A stretch of 64,000 nucleotides of DNA from Actinomycetota bacterium (GTDB taxonomy: Bacteria > Actinomycetota > Acidimicrobiia > IMCC26256 > PALSA-610), in contig SXHN01000115.1 of the NCBI GenBank assembly GCA_005773635.1, positions 1-64,000 on the forward strand. The letters run 5' to 3'. Every line of letters begins with the position of its first letter. The stretch's first letter is position 1. Of the stretch, positions 33,833 to 43,300 are shown in pieces. Under the pieces are notes generated by a model. That model ran no database searches. It saw only the letters and a program-made list of their open reading frames with translations, and had not been told where the DNA came from. The position numbers and the translations under genes are program-made.

Positions 33833-35383
33833 ATGGGGTCGGAGTTTCGCCGTAGGTTGCCAGCCGTGGAGCTCGGATCGAATCGTCGACGCGTCGGCGT
33901 GTGGGATGCCATGACAGTCATCACGGTTGCGGTTGGTCTCGCTGTGCGAATCTGGATCCTCGTATCGCCTGCTGGCCGCCTCGATAGTGACGAAGCGGTC
34001 GTCGGCCTCATGGGTCAATGGGTTTCCGAAGGCCATAAGCCACCCTTGTTCTTTTGGGGTCAGTACTACGGCGGCACAATCGAACCGGTCCTGGTCGCCG
34101 TAGGAATGAAACTCCACCACGGCCGCATGCTCGTCAAGGCGGTTCCGCTCGCCATGAGCGCTCTGAGCGCTCTGATTCTTGTTCGCGCCGCCCGACAGCT
34201 CATGACCACGCAACGCGCACGGCTCGCTGGCGCGCTGCTGTTTGCGTGGCCCGGCACCACCTGGCTTGCTACCAAAGAACGCGGCTTCTACTGGGTTGGA
34301 ATGGTGCTCGTATGCACAGCCTTGTATGCCGCGGCGCGCATCGTCAGCAACACCTCACCCTTGACGCGCATCTGGGCACTCTACGGATTCACAGTGGGGC
34401 TTGCTTGGTACACAACCGCACAAACCATGTTCGTGCTATTGCCGCTCACGGTCTGGCTCGTCACCACTCGATTCACCATTCGGTCGACGGCAATACTCCT
34501 GGCAACGTCATTGATCGGTGCCGCACCATGGTTCGTCGGGTGGGCAAGATACGGATCACGCGTCTTCGAACAAGCAACCTCTACATCGCCATACTTCGAC
34601 AGGCTTGAAACAGTCTCGTTCACTCTCATCCCGCGCGCACTCGGGCTACGGACCCTCTTCGTAAGCGGTTGGACACTCGGACCCGTGGGCGCCGCCATTT
34701 GGATCACCGCCTTCACGGCCGCGATTGGGATTGCGATCTACGGGTGCAGATTCCGTCGTCGTCTAACGCCATTCACACCAGCATTAATCATCCTGCTGAT
34801 CTGCTTCCCGTTCTTAGCCGCAGTACCGAGCCTGTCGATCTTTGCCTCCGAGCCGCGTTATGGGTTGTACATCATTCCAGTTGTGGCGCTCGGGCTGATG
34901 AACTGCATCCGCAGCCCACGAGGCGCCGCGGTGCTCATTGTCAGTGCTCTCTCGGTAGGGATCATTTCAACCAGCACCCTCGTGACAATGTCGCGAGCAG
35001 AATCACAACCGTTGCTCGATCTCGCACCGACCGACCTAGCACCCGTGAAACGAGCGTTAGCCGAGCGCGACATCACCCGCCTGTACGCCGACTATTGGCT
35101 CGCAAACCCAATTACGTTTCGCAACGGACCAAAAATCATCGCTTCACCGCTTGAATCCGCTCGCGTCGCGTGGGCTCAAATCGAAGTCGACGCCAGCAAG
35201 ACGGCAGTTTGGGTCGTGTACGCCAATTCGGCGCGCGATCGAGCGCTACCGAAAGAACTCCAACGTCGAGGTATCTCCGTACGGCGACAGGTCGACGGCG
35301 AAATAGCCATTTACGTACTCGACGAGTATCTCAACCCGGCTGCCCTCGGCGACTTCTGGGGTCGCCATCGCGCTGGAAAATAA
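33833..35383 (+). CDS. Polytopic membrane protein, GT-C-like glycosyltransferase
   Basis: 516 residues with about 10-12 helices. The first extracytoplasmic loop has LDSDEAVVGLMGQW, the acidic pair characteristic of GT-C fold glycosyltransferases (GT39/GT83/GT87) that use polyprenyl-phosphate sugars. A soluble C-terminal part from about residue 400 follows (LAERDITRLYADYWLANPITF). It sits directly upstream of and divergent to rpsF, the same place as the Rv0051 glycosyltransferase-like gene in Mycobacterium tuberculosis. The acceptor is unknown. The true start may be the ATG at 33911, which lies closer to the first helix. Confidence 0.78.
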   Translation: MGSEFRRRLPAVELGSNRRRVGVWDAMTVITVAVGLAVRIWILVSPAGRLDSDEAVVGLMGQWVSEGHKPPLFFWGQYYGGTIEPVLVAVGMKLHHGRMLVKAVPLAMSALSALILVRAARQLMTTQRARLAGALLFAWPGTTWLATKERGFYWVGMVLVCTALYAAARIVSNTSPLTRIWALYGFTVGLAWYTTAQTMFVLLPLTVWLVTTRFTIRSTAILLATSLIGAAPWFVGWARYGSRVFEQATSTSPYFDRLETVSFTLIPRALGLRTLFVSGWTLGPVGAAIWITAFTAAIGIAIYGCRFRRRLTPFTPALIILLICFPFLAAVPSLSIFASEPRYGLYIIPVVALGLMNCIRSPRGAAVLIVSALSVGIISTSTLVTMSRAESQPLLDLAPTDLAPVKRALAERDITRLYADYWLANPITFRNGPKIIASPLESARVAWAQIEVDASKTAVWVVYANSARDRALPKELQRRGISVRRQVDGEIAIYVLDEYLNPAALGDFWGRHRAGK

Positions 35384-35389
35384 CCGGCG

Positions 35390-36280
35390 TTACTTCGGGT
35401 TCGTTGCGTACAGATCGAGGGCCTGATTCATACTGTCAGTCATGTGATACGTCTCGGAACTTGACGGAAACGAACCGTTGCGAACATCCGCGACAAAGGC
35501 ACTCACTGCGCCGACCGCACTGTGTTCGAGATCGGCGTATTGACGTACGAACTTCGGCGCACGCCGAGCGTCGTCGCACATGCCGAGCAAGTCGTGATAC
35601 ACCAACACCTGACCGTCACAATGTCTGCCAGCACCGATACCAATGGTCGGCACTGTTACTGAATCAGTCACCATACGTGCAAGGCCGTCCGGCACGCACT
35701 CCAACACAATTGCAAAACATCCGGCATCAACCAGCGCCATCGCATCGTCGACGATACGTTGCGCGGCGTCGAGTTGTCTGCCCTGCACCCGAAACCCTCC
35801 AAGTGCAAGCACGGACTGCGGCGTCAAACCAATATGGCCCATCACTGGAATTTCGGCATCCAAAATCGCCTGTATGGAGTCGAGGCGTTTACGTCCACCC
35901 TCAAGTTTCACCGCTCCTGCTCCAGCGCGAACAAGGGTTGCCGCGTTGCGAACCGTTTCCGCCCGATCGACGTGATAACTCATCCACGGAAGATCGCCGA
36001 CAATCAGCGCTTTCGGCTTCGTGCGGGCGACCGCTGCGACGTGGTGCGCCATGTCTTCGGTCGTCACTTGCATGGTGTCGTCGTACCCGAGCACAACCAT
36101 GGCCAGCGAGTCGCCGACCAGAATCATGTCAGCTTCGGCGGCTTCAACGACACGCGCCGACGGCGCGTCGTACGCAGTCACCATCACTAGAGGTTCGGGT
36201 GCGCCCTTGCGCTGCGCAATCGACGGCGCAGTGATTTGCGAACGGGTGCGTACGGGAAAACCCGCCGATGCAATCTCCAT
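35390..36280 (-). CDS. panB: 3-methyl-2-oxobutanoate hydroxymethyltransferase
   Basis: 296 residues. PanB makes ketopantoate from 2-oxoisovalerate and methylene-tetrahydrofolate, the first committed step of pantothenate and CoA synthesis. Motifs: MVTAYDAPSARVVEAA, ILVGDSLAMVVLGYDDT (Mg-binding Asp), VKLEGG, GHIGLTPQSV, and VPTIGIGAGRHCDGQVLVYHDLLGM. The ATG at 36280 follows AAAGGA. No panC or panD gene is nearby. Confidence 0.96.
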   Translation of the reverse strand: MEIASAGFPVRTRSQITAPSIAQRKGAPEPLVMVTAYDAPSARVVEAAEADMILVGDSLAMVVLGYDDTMQVTTEDMAHHVAAVARTKPKALIVGDLPWMSYHVDRAETVRNAATLVRAGAGAVKLEGGRKRLDSIQAILDAEIPVMGHIGLTPQSVLALGGFRVQGRQLDAAQRIVDDAMALVDAGCFAIVLECVPDGLARMVTDSVTVPTIGIGAGRHCDGQVLVYHDLLGMCDDARRAPKFVRQYADLEHSAVGAVSAFVADVRNGSFPSSSETYHMTDSMNQALDLYATNPK

Positions 36281-36474
36281 GGTGTCCTTTCAGCGTCCAG
36301 GGCTCCTACAGCTCCCGGCGCACCCCAGACGATATCGACTCCGAGCCCATATGTACAGTCGAAACTCGCTGAGAAACCGTGCTGCGGAAATGCCAAAGTT
36401 GTGATTCGACACCAAACAACTCCTGGAGTCCTTGGCACTGGTTGGCTTTGGTCACGACGTGCAAAGCTGGCAAC

Positions 36475-36846
36475 ATGACTACCTCTCCAGAATCCATCGT
36501 TCGAGACTTCTGTGCCGCATGGGAACGGGTCAACGTCGAAGAGCTCCTAACGTTCCTTGCACCCGACGCCGTGTACCACAACATTCCAATCGATCCGCTC
36601 GTTGGGCACGAAGCCATCCGAGCGATGATGACTATGTTCACCACCGACGTAACCAAAATCGAATTTCGAATGTTGCATCTCGCGGTGAGCGGCGACATCG
36701 TTTTGACCGAACGTCTCGATGTATTCCACAAACAAGGTTCATTGATCGAACTCCCGGTTATGGGTACATTCGAAATACGCAACGGCAAAATTGTGGCCTG
36801 GCGCGACTACTTCGATCTCAACCAGTACATGCAACAAACCACATAA
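36475..36846 (+). CDS. Limonene-1,2-epoxide hydrolase-like protein
   Basis: 123 residues with a SnoaL-like cone fold of the limonene-epoxide hydrolase type. The catalytic pattern is present: ERLDVF (Arg-x-Asp) in the central strand and WRDYFD near the end, with an N-terminal SIVRDFCAAWERVNVEELLTFLAPDAVYHNIPIDP helix-strand unit (given as the family opening). These residues in the Rhodococcus enzyme activate water to open an epoxide. It could act on terpene or steroid epoxides made by the P450, though the genes are 31 kb apart. Start at ATG 36475; the longer upstream frame is not plausible. Confidence 0.85.
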   Translation: MTTSPESIVRDFCAAWERVNVEELLTFLAPDAVYHNIPIDPLVGHEAIRAMMTMFTTDVTKIEFRMLHLAVSGDIVLTERLDVFHKQGSLIELPVMGTFEIRNGKIVAWRDYFDLNQYMQQTT

Positions 36847-36859
36847 TTGTAGGGTTTTT

Positions 36860-37225
36860 TTACCCGGCGACTCGGCGACCGACCATGAATGAGCGGACCA
36901 TGAAATTCCACGAACAATCGACGCACACCTCGACGTCGTAACACTTCAATTCGTCGTAGGCCCTGCCAAGTTTGCGCAACTCCGTCGCGTTTGCGATCGC
37001 TCGCCCGTTGCCCACTTTGAGAGCATCCCCATAGACATACGAAACGTACCTGAGCCCTTCAACGCCACACACGGGACACGTTTCATGGCTCTCACGGCCC
37101 ATATTGCGAGCGGCTCGCATCAATTCTGGATGGGCGTCACACACATCAAGACGACTCAATGCACCAGAGCGATAGTCGCGAACAATTGACCGGCGGGCCA
37201 ACGAATAGTCGATCTCGCGTCGCAC
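36860..37225 (-). CDS. DUF5318 family protein
   Basis: 121 residues of an actinobacterial family. Features: SRLDVCDAHPELMRAARNMG, a CPVCG knuckle, YVSYVYGDAL and VEVCVDCSWNFMVRSFMVG, so four Cys residues in two CxxC pairs probably bind a zinc ion. Function unknown. Its homologue sits between ino1 and rpsF in mycobacteria, matching its position here. Convergent with the epoxide hydrolase gene; a run of seven T bases (36854-36860) lies between them. Confidence 0.86.
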   Translation of the reverse strand: MRREIDYSLARRSIVRDYRSGALSRLDVCDAHPELMRAARNMGRESHETCPVCGVEGLRYVSYVYGDALKVGNGRAIANATELRKLGRAYDELKCYDVEVCVDCSWNFMVRSFMVGRRVAG

Positions 37226-37255
37226 GCCGGCAGTCTACGGCTGTTAGATGCCGCG

Positions 37256-38506
37256 TCAACCCGCCCGACGACTTGTGCCAAGCGCCGCCCAGCGCCGCGC
37301 CAAGCGCTGCGCGGGCTTTTCCACGCCGAGCCAGGACATCATCGCGACAACCAGCGTCATCGCCAGGAATACGACGAACAACGCGGACACCAGCCACATC
37401 GAACGCCCATCCAGATCCCGATAGTCGAGATGAACAAGATCGCCGGGCGAATTCAACAGCAACGGGTGATGCCACAAGTACGCGCCGTAACTCACAATTC
37501 CGACCGCGACAAGCGAGCGATGGCGCAGGATTTTGAACAACACCGAACGCCCGGCGTCGCCAAAAACACAAGGGCCAATCAACGCAACCGCAATCACTGG
37601 TGTGATCATTCGGTGCCAAAGTTCCACGGAACTCGTTGGAACCCGAAACTGGTTGTCAACCGAGGTCGGAGCGATCACCATCAGCACGACAACTCCGCCA
37701 ACCGCGACAAGCCACCACATCCACACCCGGCGGAACATGTCGGTAGCCCACTGCGGTTGCGCCACTGACAACACCGCAAGCGCCATCCCTGGTCCGAGCG
37801 CAGCCAACGCTAGCGGCAACACCCCGACCGTGCTCTTGAGCCACCCGCCGAACTTGTCATTCAGTGGATGTGCAACTGTCAAGGCGCGCACCAAGAACCC
37901 GACCGCCGTGAGCGACGCGATTGCTACGAGATGCTGCGACCACGATGCCCGCCGTAGCGCGGCCCCGAGAATCGGCACCAATAGGTAAAACGAAACCTCG
38001 ACTACGAGGCTCCACGCCGGGCCAATCCCATCAAAGGCGTAGCGCAAATCTTCGGGAAGATATGTGTGAACGAGCGAATAGTGCGCGAAGTACCGCAGTG
38101 CGCCACCGTGAATTTTGACCTCTCCCGCCAACAGCAACACCGTCAGTGCAACCCAATACGCGGGATAGATGCGCAACGCACGTCGCACGAGGTACGGCCG
38201 CAACCGAGGTAGTGGGCTTCCGACAAGGTTGGCGGCCGCAAAGGGACGAAAAATAAGAAAGCCAGAGAGTACGAAGAAGATCTCGACGCCTAGGTCGAGA
38301 TGTGGAATGATGCGAAACCCCACTCCGCCAAAAGCCAACGCCGGATCAACAGGAAGTCCGAAGTGAAAGCCGAACACGGCAAGAAAGGCCACGGCGCGAA
38401 CGCCGTCGAGGATCTCGAATCGGGGCGCAGTTGCGATCGGAGATACCAAAGACTTCGATGGCGATGCACTCGCGTGGGTCACAGAACGACCATCGTAGGA
38501 TCTCAC
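37256..38506 (-). CDS. Acyltransferase 3 (OafA/YrhL-like) membrane protein
   Basis: 416 residues with about ten membrane helices. The start of the domain is FEILDGVRAVAFLAVFGFHFG, with the catalytic His of this family, followed by FFVLSGFLIFRP and RRALRIYPAYWVALTVLL. These enzymes O-acetylate or O-acylate cell-surface polysaccharides, lipids or antibiotics, with the active site facing the cytoplasm-membrane border. The N-terminal 25 residues before the first helix are polar and the start is uncertain (ATG 38506 or a later GTG). Diverges from ino1. Confidence 0.88.
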   Translation of the reverse strand: MRSYDGRSVTHASASPSKSLVSPIATAPRFEILDGVRAVAFLAVFGFHFGLPVDPALAFGGVGFRIIPHLDLGVEIFFVLSGFLIFRPFAAANLVGSPLPRLRPYLVRRALRIYPAYWVALTVLLLAGEVKIHGGALRYFAHYSLVHTYLPEDLRYAFDGIGPAWSLVVEVSFYLLVPILGAALRRASWSQHLVAIASLTAVGFLVRALTVAHPLNDKFGGWLKSTVGVLPLALAALGPGMALAVLSVAQPQWATDMFRRVWMWWLVAVGGVVVLMVIAPTSVDNQFRVPTSSVELWHRMITPVIAVALIGPCVFGDAGRSVLFKILRHRSLVAVGIVSYGAYLWHHPLLLNSPGDLVHLDYRDLDGRSMWLVSALFVVFLAMTLVVAMMSWLGVEKPAQRLARRWAALGTSRRAG

Positions 38507-38630
38507 CCACCCGACAATTCACGCTTGGTCACTGCCAACCCATCATTCGGCACTACGTTGCAGTTACTGACGCACGCATCATTCAGTTCACTCAATTCCC
38601 AACACGACCAGCAACAACGATGAGGTAGCC

Positions 38631-39959
38631 GTGGCAACACCCAAAACACCGACAATCGCTCCCGCGGAAGGAAAACTCGGTGTGCTCACCGTCGGGCTTG
38701 GGGCCGTATCGAGCACCCTTATCGCAGGCGTCGAGCTCGCGAAACGCAACATGGCGGAGCCGATCGGATCGCTCACACAGATGGGCACGATTCGCCTTGG
38801 CAAGCGTACCGACGAGCGCACGCCGCTCATTAAAGACGCGGTTCCGCTCACAGCTATCAACGACATCGTTTTCGGTGCGTGGGATCCATTTCCCGATGAT
38901 GCATATACCGCCGCGGTTCGCGCCGGCGTGTTGGAAAGTGGTCGGCACCTCGAACCCGTCGCCGAAGCACTCCGCCAAGTACGGCCCATGGCTGCCGCGT
39001 TCGATCCGCAATACGTGAAGCGCATCGATGGGCCAAACGTCAAAGACCACACCAGTAAACGCAAGATGCTCGAAGGCATCCGCGAAGATATCGGCCGCTT
39101 TAGAGACGAGAACAAGACCGAACGAATGGTCATGATCTGGGCTGGTTCTACAGAGATCTTTCTCGAAAACGGCCCTGCACACCAAGATATCGACAGCTTC
39201 GAGGCGGCCATCGATGCCAATGACCCCACCGTGGCACCGTCAATGCTCTATGCCTATGCAGCCCTCCAAGAGGGCATTCCGTTTGCGAACGGCGCACCCA
39301 ATCTCGCGGTCGATACGCCAGTTTTGCGCGACTACGCCACGGCTAACAAGGTCCCGATCTCGGGCAAAGACTTCAAGACCGGCCAAACACTGCTCAAGAC
39401 TGTGCTAGCCCCGATGTTCAAGGCTCGCATGCTCGGTGTTGCTGGTTGGTATTCCACAAATATTCTGGGCAACCGCGACGGTGAAGTGCTCGACGATCCA
39501 GACAACTTCAAAACGAAAGAAGAATCAAAGCTCGGTGTTCTCGAGGGAATCTTGCAACCCGAGACCTACCCGAGCCTGTACGGCGACATGTACCACAAGG
39601 TACGAATCAACTATTACCCACCCCGAGGCGACAACAAAGAGGGCTGGGACAACATCGACATCTTCGGGTGGCTCAACTACCCGATGCAGATGAAAATCGA
39701 CTTTCTGTGCCGCGATTCAATCCTTGCAGCACCGCTTGCGCTCGACTTGGTGTTGTTCAGCGATCTCGCCAAACGAGCAGGTATGGGCGGCATTCAAGAA
39801 TGGTTGAGCTTTTACTACAAGTCGCCCCAAGTGGCTCCCGGCTTGTATCCGGAACACGATCTGTTCATCCAGCTCACCAAGCTTAAAAACACCTTGCGAT
39901 GGATGATCGGCGAAGACCAAATTACCCACTTGGGCCTCGAGTACTACCTCGACGAATGA
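38631..39959 (+). CDS. ino1: Inositol-3-phosphate synthase
   Basis: 442 residues. The enzyme converts glucose-6-phosphate to 1L-myo-inositol-1-phosphate with NAD, the first step to mycothiol and phosphatidylinositol. The Rossmann start LTVGLGAVSSTLIAG is near residue 20, and later motifs include GKDFKTGQTLLKTVLAPM, GWYSTNILGNRDG, and INYYPPRGDNKEGWDNID (the catalytic loop, in parts). It is longer than the 360-residue mycobacterial form and resembles the roughly 440-residue type found in Bacteroidetes and some actinobacteria. GTG start with a GAGG box. Overlaps the next gene by four bases. Confidence 0.94.
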   Translation: MATPKTPTIAPAEGKLGVLTVGLGAVSSTLIAGVELAKRNMAEPIGSLTQMGTIRLGKRTDERTPLIKDAVPLTAINDIVFGAWDPFPDDAYTAAVRAGVLESGRHLEPVAEALRQVRPMAAAFDPQYVKRIDGPNVKDHTSKRKMLEGIREDIGRFRDENKTERMVMIWAGSTEIFLENGPAHQDIDSFEAAIDANDPTVAPSMLYAYAALQEGIPFANGAPNLAVDTPVLRDYATANKVPISGKDFKTGQTLLKTVLAPMFKARMLGVAGWYSTNILGNRDGEVLDDPDNFKTKEESKLGVLEGILQPETYPSLYGDMYHKVRINYYPPRGDNKEGWDNIDIFGWLNYPMQMKIDFLCRDSILAAPLALDLVLFSDLAKRAGMGGIQEWLSFYYKSPQVAPGLYPEHDLFIQLTKLKNTLRWMIGEDQITHLGLEYYLDE

Positions 39960-40699
39960 GTACCACCATGACGAACACCGAATCCTGGGACCGCGCCGCT
40001 TCGCACTACGTGGCGGAACGCCATCCGCATTCGGTGCGCATTAGCTACGGGCGGGATCTCCCCGACGATGCCGAGTTGCGCCTCGTACCCAACCTACGCG
40101 ACAAGCGTGTATTGGAATTGGGGTGCGGCGGCGGCTCCAACGCAGTTGTCATGGCGAAGGCGGGTGCCAAGGTCATCGCGATCGACGCGAGCCTGTCCAT
40201 GCTCGAAATCGCAGAGTCACACGCCTCCGCGAACAAAACCAAAGTCGAGTTCCATCACGGTGATCTCGCGGAACTCGCTTGGCTACGCGCCGAATCGGTG
40301 GAATTCGCGTTGAGCGTTGGTGTACTGGCCGAAGTGGAAGATCTAGATCGCGCGCTACGTCAAATCCATCGCGTACTACGCGCCGGCAGTAGCTTCGTAT
40401 TTACACATGCACATCCAACTGGATTGTGCTGTCGCAACGACTACGCGATCGACGGCGGGCTATCGCTCGGGGCACTCGAAGTCCGACGCTCCTATTTCGA
40501 CGAGTCGGCCATGATTGTCACCGAGTTCGAAGAGACGTTTCGTTACTACCCACGCACGGTCGCCACATTGTTCGCAGCGCTAGGACGCGCGGGATTCGCC
40601 GTAGACACCTTGCTGGAACCCGAGCCAGTCCGTACCAGCACTATTGGCCCAGAAGTGCCGGCGTCGATCATCATTCGGGCGAAAAAGTTAGGAAATTAA
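39956..40699 (+). CDS. SAM-dependent methyltransferase
   Basis: 247 residues, class I methyltransferase. Motif I is VLELGCGGGSNAVVMAKAG, followed by VIAIDASLSML (acidic end of strand 2) and VEFALSVGVLAEVEDL. The start ATG overlaps the ino1 stop, so it is coupled to inositol phosphate synthesis. That could mean methylation of an inositol-derived product or of a lipid, but no substrate can be assigned from the sequence. Convergent with the CCA-adding enzyme gene (four-base overlap). Confidence 0.88.
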   Translation: MSTTMTNTESWDRAASHYVAERHPHSVRISYGRDLPDDAELRLVPNLRDKRVLELGCGGGSNAVVMAKAGAKVIAIDASLSMLEIAESHASANKTKVEFHHGDLAELAWLRAESVEFALSVGVLAEVEDLDRALRQIHRVLRAGSSFVFTHAHPTGLCCRNDYAIDGGLSLGALEVRRSYFDESAMIVTEFEETFRYYPRTVATLFAALGRAGFAVDTLLEPEPVRTSTIGPEVPASIIIRAKKLGN

Positions 40700-42084
40700 G
40701 GCTCTTTTCGTTCTCTCGCCCACACATCAAGCCGTCGATACGCTTCGGCTTCCTCGAGCGGTCCTTCCTCCAAACGCAATTCCAACAAGAACGCCAATGC
40801 TTGCCCGACTACGCGTCCGGGCCCAACACCCAAATGATCCATCACCTGACGCCCGTCGAGTGAGGGCCGGATCGACGCAAGCTCTTCCTGTGCCTTCAAT
40901 TCTTCGATGCGCGCTTCGAGTTCATCCATGCGTCGCGACAACGTATCGGCCTTGCGTTTGTTGCGAGTGGTGCAGTCACATCGAGTCAGGTGGTTCAGCT
41001 CGTCGAGAAGATGCCCGGCGTCGCGGACATAACGACGCACCGCGGCGTCAGTCCAACCCATCTTGTATGTATGAAAACGCAAATGGAGCTCAACTAATTT
41101 CGTCACATCATCGACCATCTGCGTCGGATACTTCAGTGCCATCATGCGTTTGCGCGCCATGCGAGCGCCAACAACTTCGTGATGATGAAACGTCACACCA
41201 TTCGGGCTGTACCCGCGAGTCTTGGGTTTACCAATATCGTGCAATAACGCGCCCAGCCGGACCAGAAGTTCTGGACGCGTATTTTGCACAACAGCAATCG
41301 AGTGTGCCAGTACATCCTTATGGCGATGAATCGGGTCTTGTTCCAGCTCCATCCGGGTCAACTCGGGAAAGAACTCGTCAGCCAATCCGGTCCGAGCCAT
41401 GAGCCACAAACCAGGGCCGGGATCATCGGCCACGATGAGCTTGTTCAGCTCGTCGCGGACGCGCTCCATACTCACAATCTGCATGCGCTCGCGCATCGAC
41501 GTCATCGTGGCGACGACCTCTTGAGTGGGTTCGAATCCCAACGTGGCCGTAAAGCGCGCCGCGCGCATCATGCGTAGCGGGTCATCGCCGAAGGAAATCT
41601 CCGTCGAAAGCGGCGTTCGTAGGGTTTTGGTGACCAGATCACCGAGGCCACCGAACGGATCAATGAGTTCGGGATCGGGGAGCCGCAACGCCATGGCGTT
41701 CACAGTGAAATCGCGGCGTCCGAGATCGACCTCGAGGGAATCGCCGAACGTCACCTCTGGCTTACGCGAATCGGGCACATACACATCCGCTCGAAAGGTG
41801 GTGATTTCAAACTTGTCGTCACCTTTTTGCGCTCCAACAGTCCCGAAGCGCTCCCCTTGGAGCCAGACAGCATCTGCCCAACCGGAAACAATGCTTTTGA
41901 TCTGTTCAGGACGAGCGTCGGTCGTGATATCGAGATCAGTTATTGCTCTGTCCATGAGCGCATCCCGCACGCTCCCGCCTACGAGATAGCACTCGTGACC
42001 GGCTGCAACGAAGCGGCGCGCCAACTCAGAGAGATTGGTATGAGGTCCTAGATACGGCGCAAGGCGAGGCGGAACAGCCGTCAT
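40696..42084 (-). CDS. cca: CCA tRNA nucleotidyltransferase
   Basis: About 462 residues of class II polymerase-beta-like nucleotidyltransferases. The active-site LVGGSVRDALMDRAITDLDITTDA (in parts: GGSVRDAL, DLDIT) has the metal-binding Asp pair, RRDFTVNAMALRL is the family motif, and DPLRMMRAARF lies before the tRNA-binding region. A C-terminal HD domain (LLHDIGKPKTR, HHHEVVGARMA) gives extra phosphatase or phosphodiesterase activity. The gene is the positional counterpart of pcnA in mycobacteria. I start at ATG 42084; the frame extends further, but the extra residues are not conserved in style. Confidence 0.93.
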   Translation of the reverse strand: MTAVPPRLAPYLGPHTNLSELARRFVAAGHECYLVGGSVRDALMDRAITDLDITTDARPEQIKSIVSGWADAVWLQGERFGTVGAQKGDDKFEITTFRADVYVPDSRKPEVTFGDSLEVDLGRRDFTVNAMALRLPDPELIDPFGGLGDLVTKTLRTPLSTEISFGDDPLRMMRAARFTATLGFEPTQEVVATMTSMRERMQIVSMERVRDELNKLIVADDPGPGLWLMARTGLADEFFPELTRMELEQDPIHRHKDVLAHSIAVVQNTRPELLVRLGALLHDIGKPKTRGYSPNGVTFHHHEVVGARMARKRMMALKYPTQMVDDVTKLVELHLRFHTYKMGWTDAAVRRYVRDAGHLLDELNHLTRCDCTTRNKRKADTLSRRMDELEARIEELKAQEELASIRPSLDGRQVMDHLGVGPGRVVGQALAFLLELRLEEGPLEEAEAYRRLDVWARERKEP

Positions 42085-42142
42085 ATGGTTGATTCTCGCG
42101 GTTACACGCTCGAAATCTAGGAATGTTTCGCAAGTAGGGCAA

Positions 42143-43234
42143 TCATTGGCCCGTGGCGGCAGCTTGTGCCAGCGTGTGCTGTTCAATCAACAAGCGAAGG
42201 TCATGGGGCTTGGTGGAAGCCGCGAGTGCCTCGCGCAGTTCAATCAACCCTCGTTCGTAGAGCGCCAAAAGACTCTGATCGAAGGTCTGCATCCCGTAGT
42301 ACTCACCGTCTGCGATGATCTCTTCGATTTCATGGGTCTCTTCTGCATTCGAAATCTTGTCAAAAACGCGGCCCGTAGAGACCAACACTTCAATCGCCGC
42401 AACGCGACCGCCGTCGCGACGCTCCACCAAGCGTTGACTGACAACACCCTTGAGCGATCCAGCCAGACCCATGCGCACCTGCCGTTGCTCATGGGGCGGA
42501 AAAAAATCAACAATCCGGTTAATCGTTTCAGTGGCGTTGATTGTGTGCAGCGTCGAAAACACGAGGTGGCCGGTTTCGGCTGCCGCTAGCGCGGTGCGCA
42601 CAGTGGCAGTGTCCCGCATCTCGCCGATCAGAATCACATCCGGATCCTGGCGCAGAACCCGCTTCAGCGCAGCATGAAAATCCGCGGTATCGCTACCAAC
42701 TTCGCGTTGATTCACAATCGACATTTTGTCGGAATGCAGTACTTCAATGGGATCTTCGACCGTCACGATGTGGCGCGACATCGTCTCGTTGATGTGATCG
42801 ATCATCGCAGCCAACGTTGTGGTTTTGCCCGACCCGGTTGGCCCCGTGACAAGCACCAGACCTCGAGGATTTTCGGCCAATCGGCGCACTACGTTCGGCA
42901 ATCCCAAATCTGAAAATGAACCGATCGATGACTGAACTCGGCGCAATACGAGCCCAACTGAGCCGCGCTGACGAAAAACATTCACCCGAAATCGGCCGAG
43001 GCCGGCGACGGCGTATGCGAAATCCGCTTCGCAATTGGCGAGAAATTCTTCGGCGCGCGGTTTGGGCATGATCGCAAACGCCACTCGCTCAGTTTCTGCG
43101 GGTGTCACGGGCGGCGTTTCGCTGCGTTCCAGGCGCCCGTCGACGCGAAGAATCGGCGGCGAGCCGACTTTGACGTGGATATCCGACGCCTCGCGAGCCA
43201 CCGCTTCGCGCAACAACTGATCGAGATCGAGCAC
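42143..43234 (-). CDS. pilT: PilT-like twitching motility ATPase
   Basis: 363 residues. GSPE secretion ATPase family: Walker A GPTGSGKTTTLAAM, Asp box TVEDPIEVLH, Walker B ILIGEMRDTATVRTALAAAETGH, and the His box FSTLHTINA. The AIRNLIRE-like PilT signature is replaced by LRLLIEQHTLAQA at the end. It would power retraction of type IV pili, yet no pilin, PilB, PilC or PilM genes lie in the window. GTG start at 43234. Located where mutT4 stands in mycobacteria. Confidence 0.9.
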   Translation of the reverse strand: MLDLDQLLREAVAREASDIHVKVGSPPILRVDGRLERSETPPVTPAETERVAFAIMPKPRAEEFLANCEADFAYAVAGLGRFRVNVFRQRGSVGLVLRRVQSSIGSFSDLGLPNVVRRLAENPRGLVLVTGPTGSGKTTTLAAMIDHINETMSRHIVTVEDPIEVLHSDKMSIVNQREVGSDTADFHAALKRVLRQDPDVILIGEMRDTATVRTALAAAETGHLVFSTLHTINATETINRIVDFFPPHEQRQVRMGLAGSLKGVVSQRLVERRDGGRVAAIEVLVSTGRVFDKISNAEETHEIEEIIADGEYYGMQTFDQSLLALYERGLIELREALAASTKPHDLRLLIEQHTLAQAAATGQ

Positions 43235-43300
43235 TAGAACACCTCCGAATCGAGATTGTCGGCAGTTTCAGTCAAGATCTGCAGCACGATCTCAATTCAG

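Noticed and set aside
35170-36234. 354-codon plus-strand frame across the glycosyltransferase end and panB
   Set aside because: It lies out of frame inside the glycosyltransferase gene and antisense to panB; it is Arg/Ser-rich noise.
36854-36860. Run of seven T as intrinsic terminator between the epoxide hydrolase and DUF5318 genes
   Set aside because: Only a four-base GGGT/ACCC pairing surrounds the T run, so there is no stable hairpin before it; not called as a terminator.
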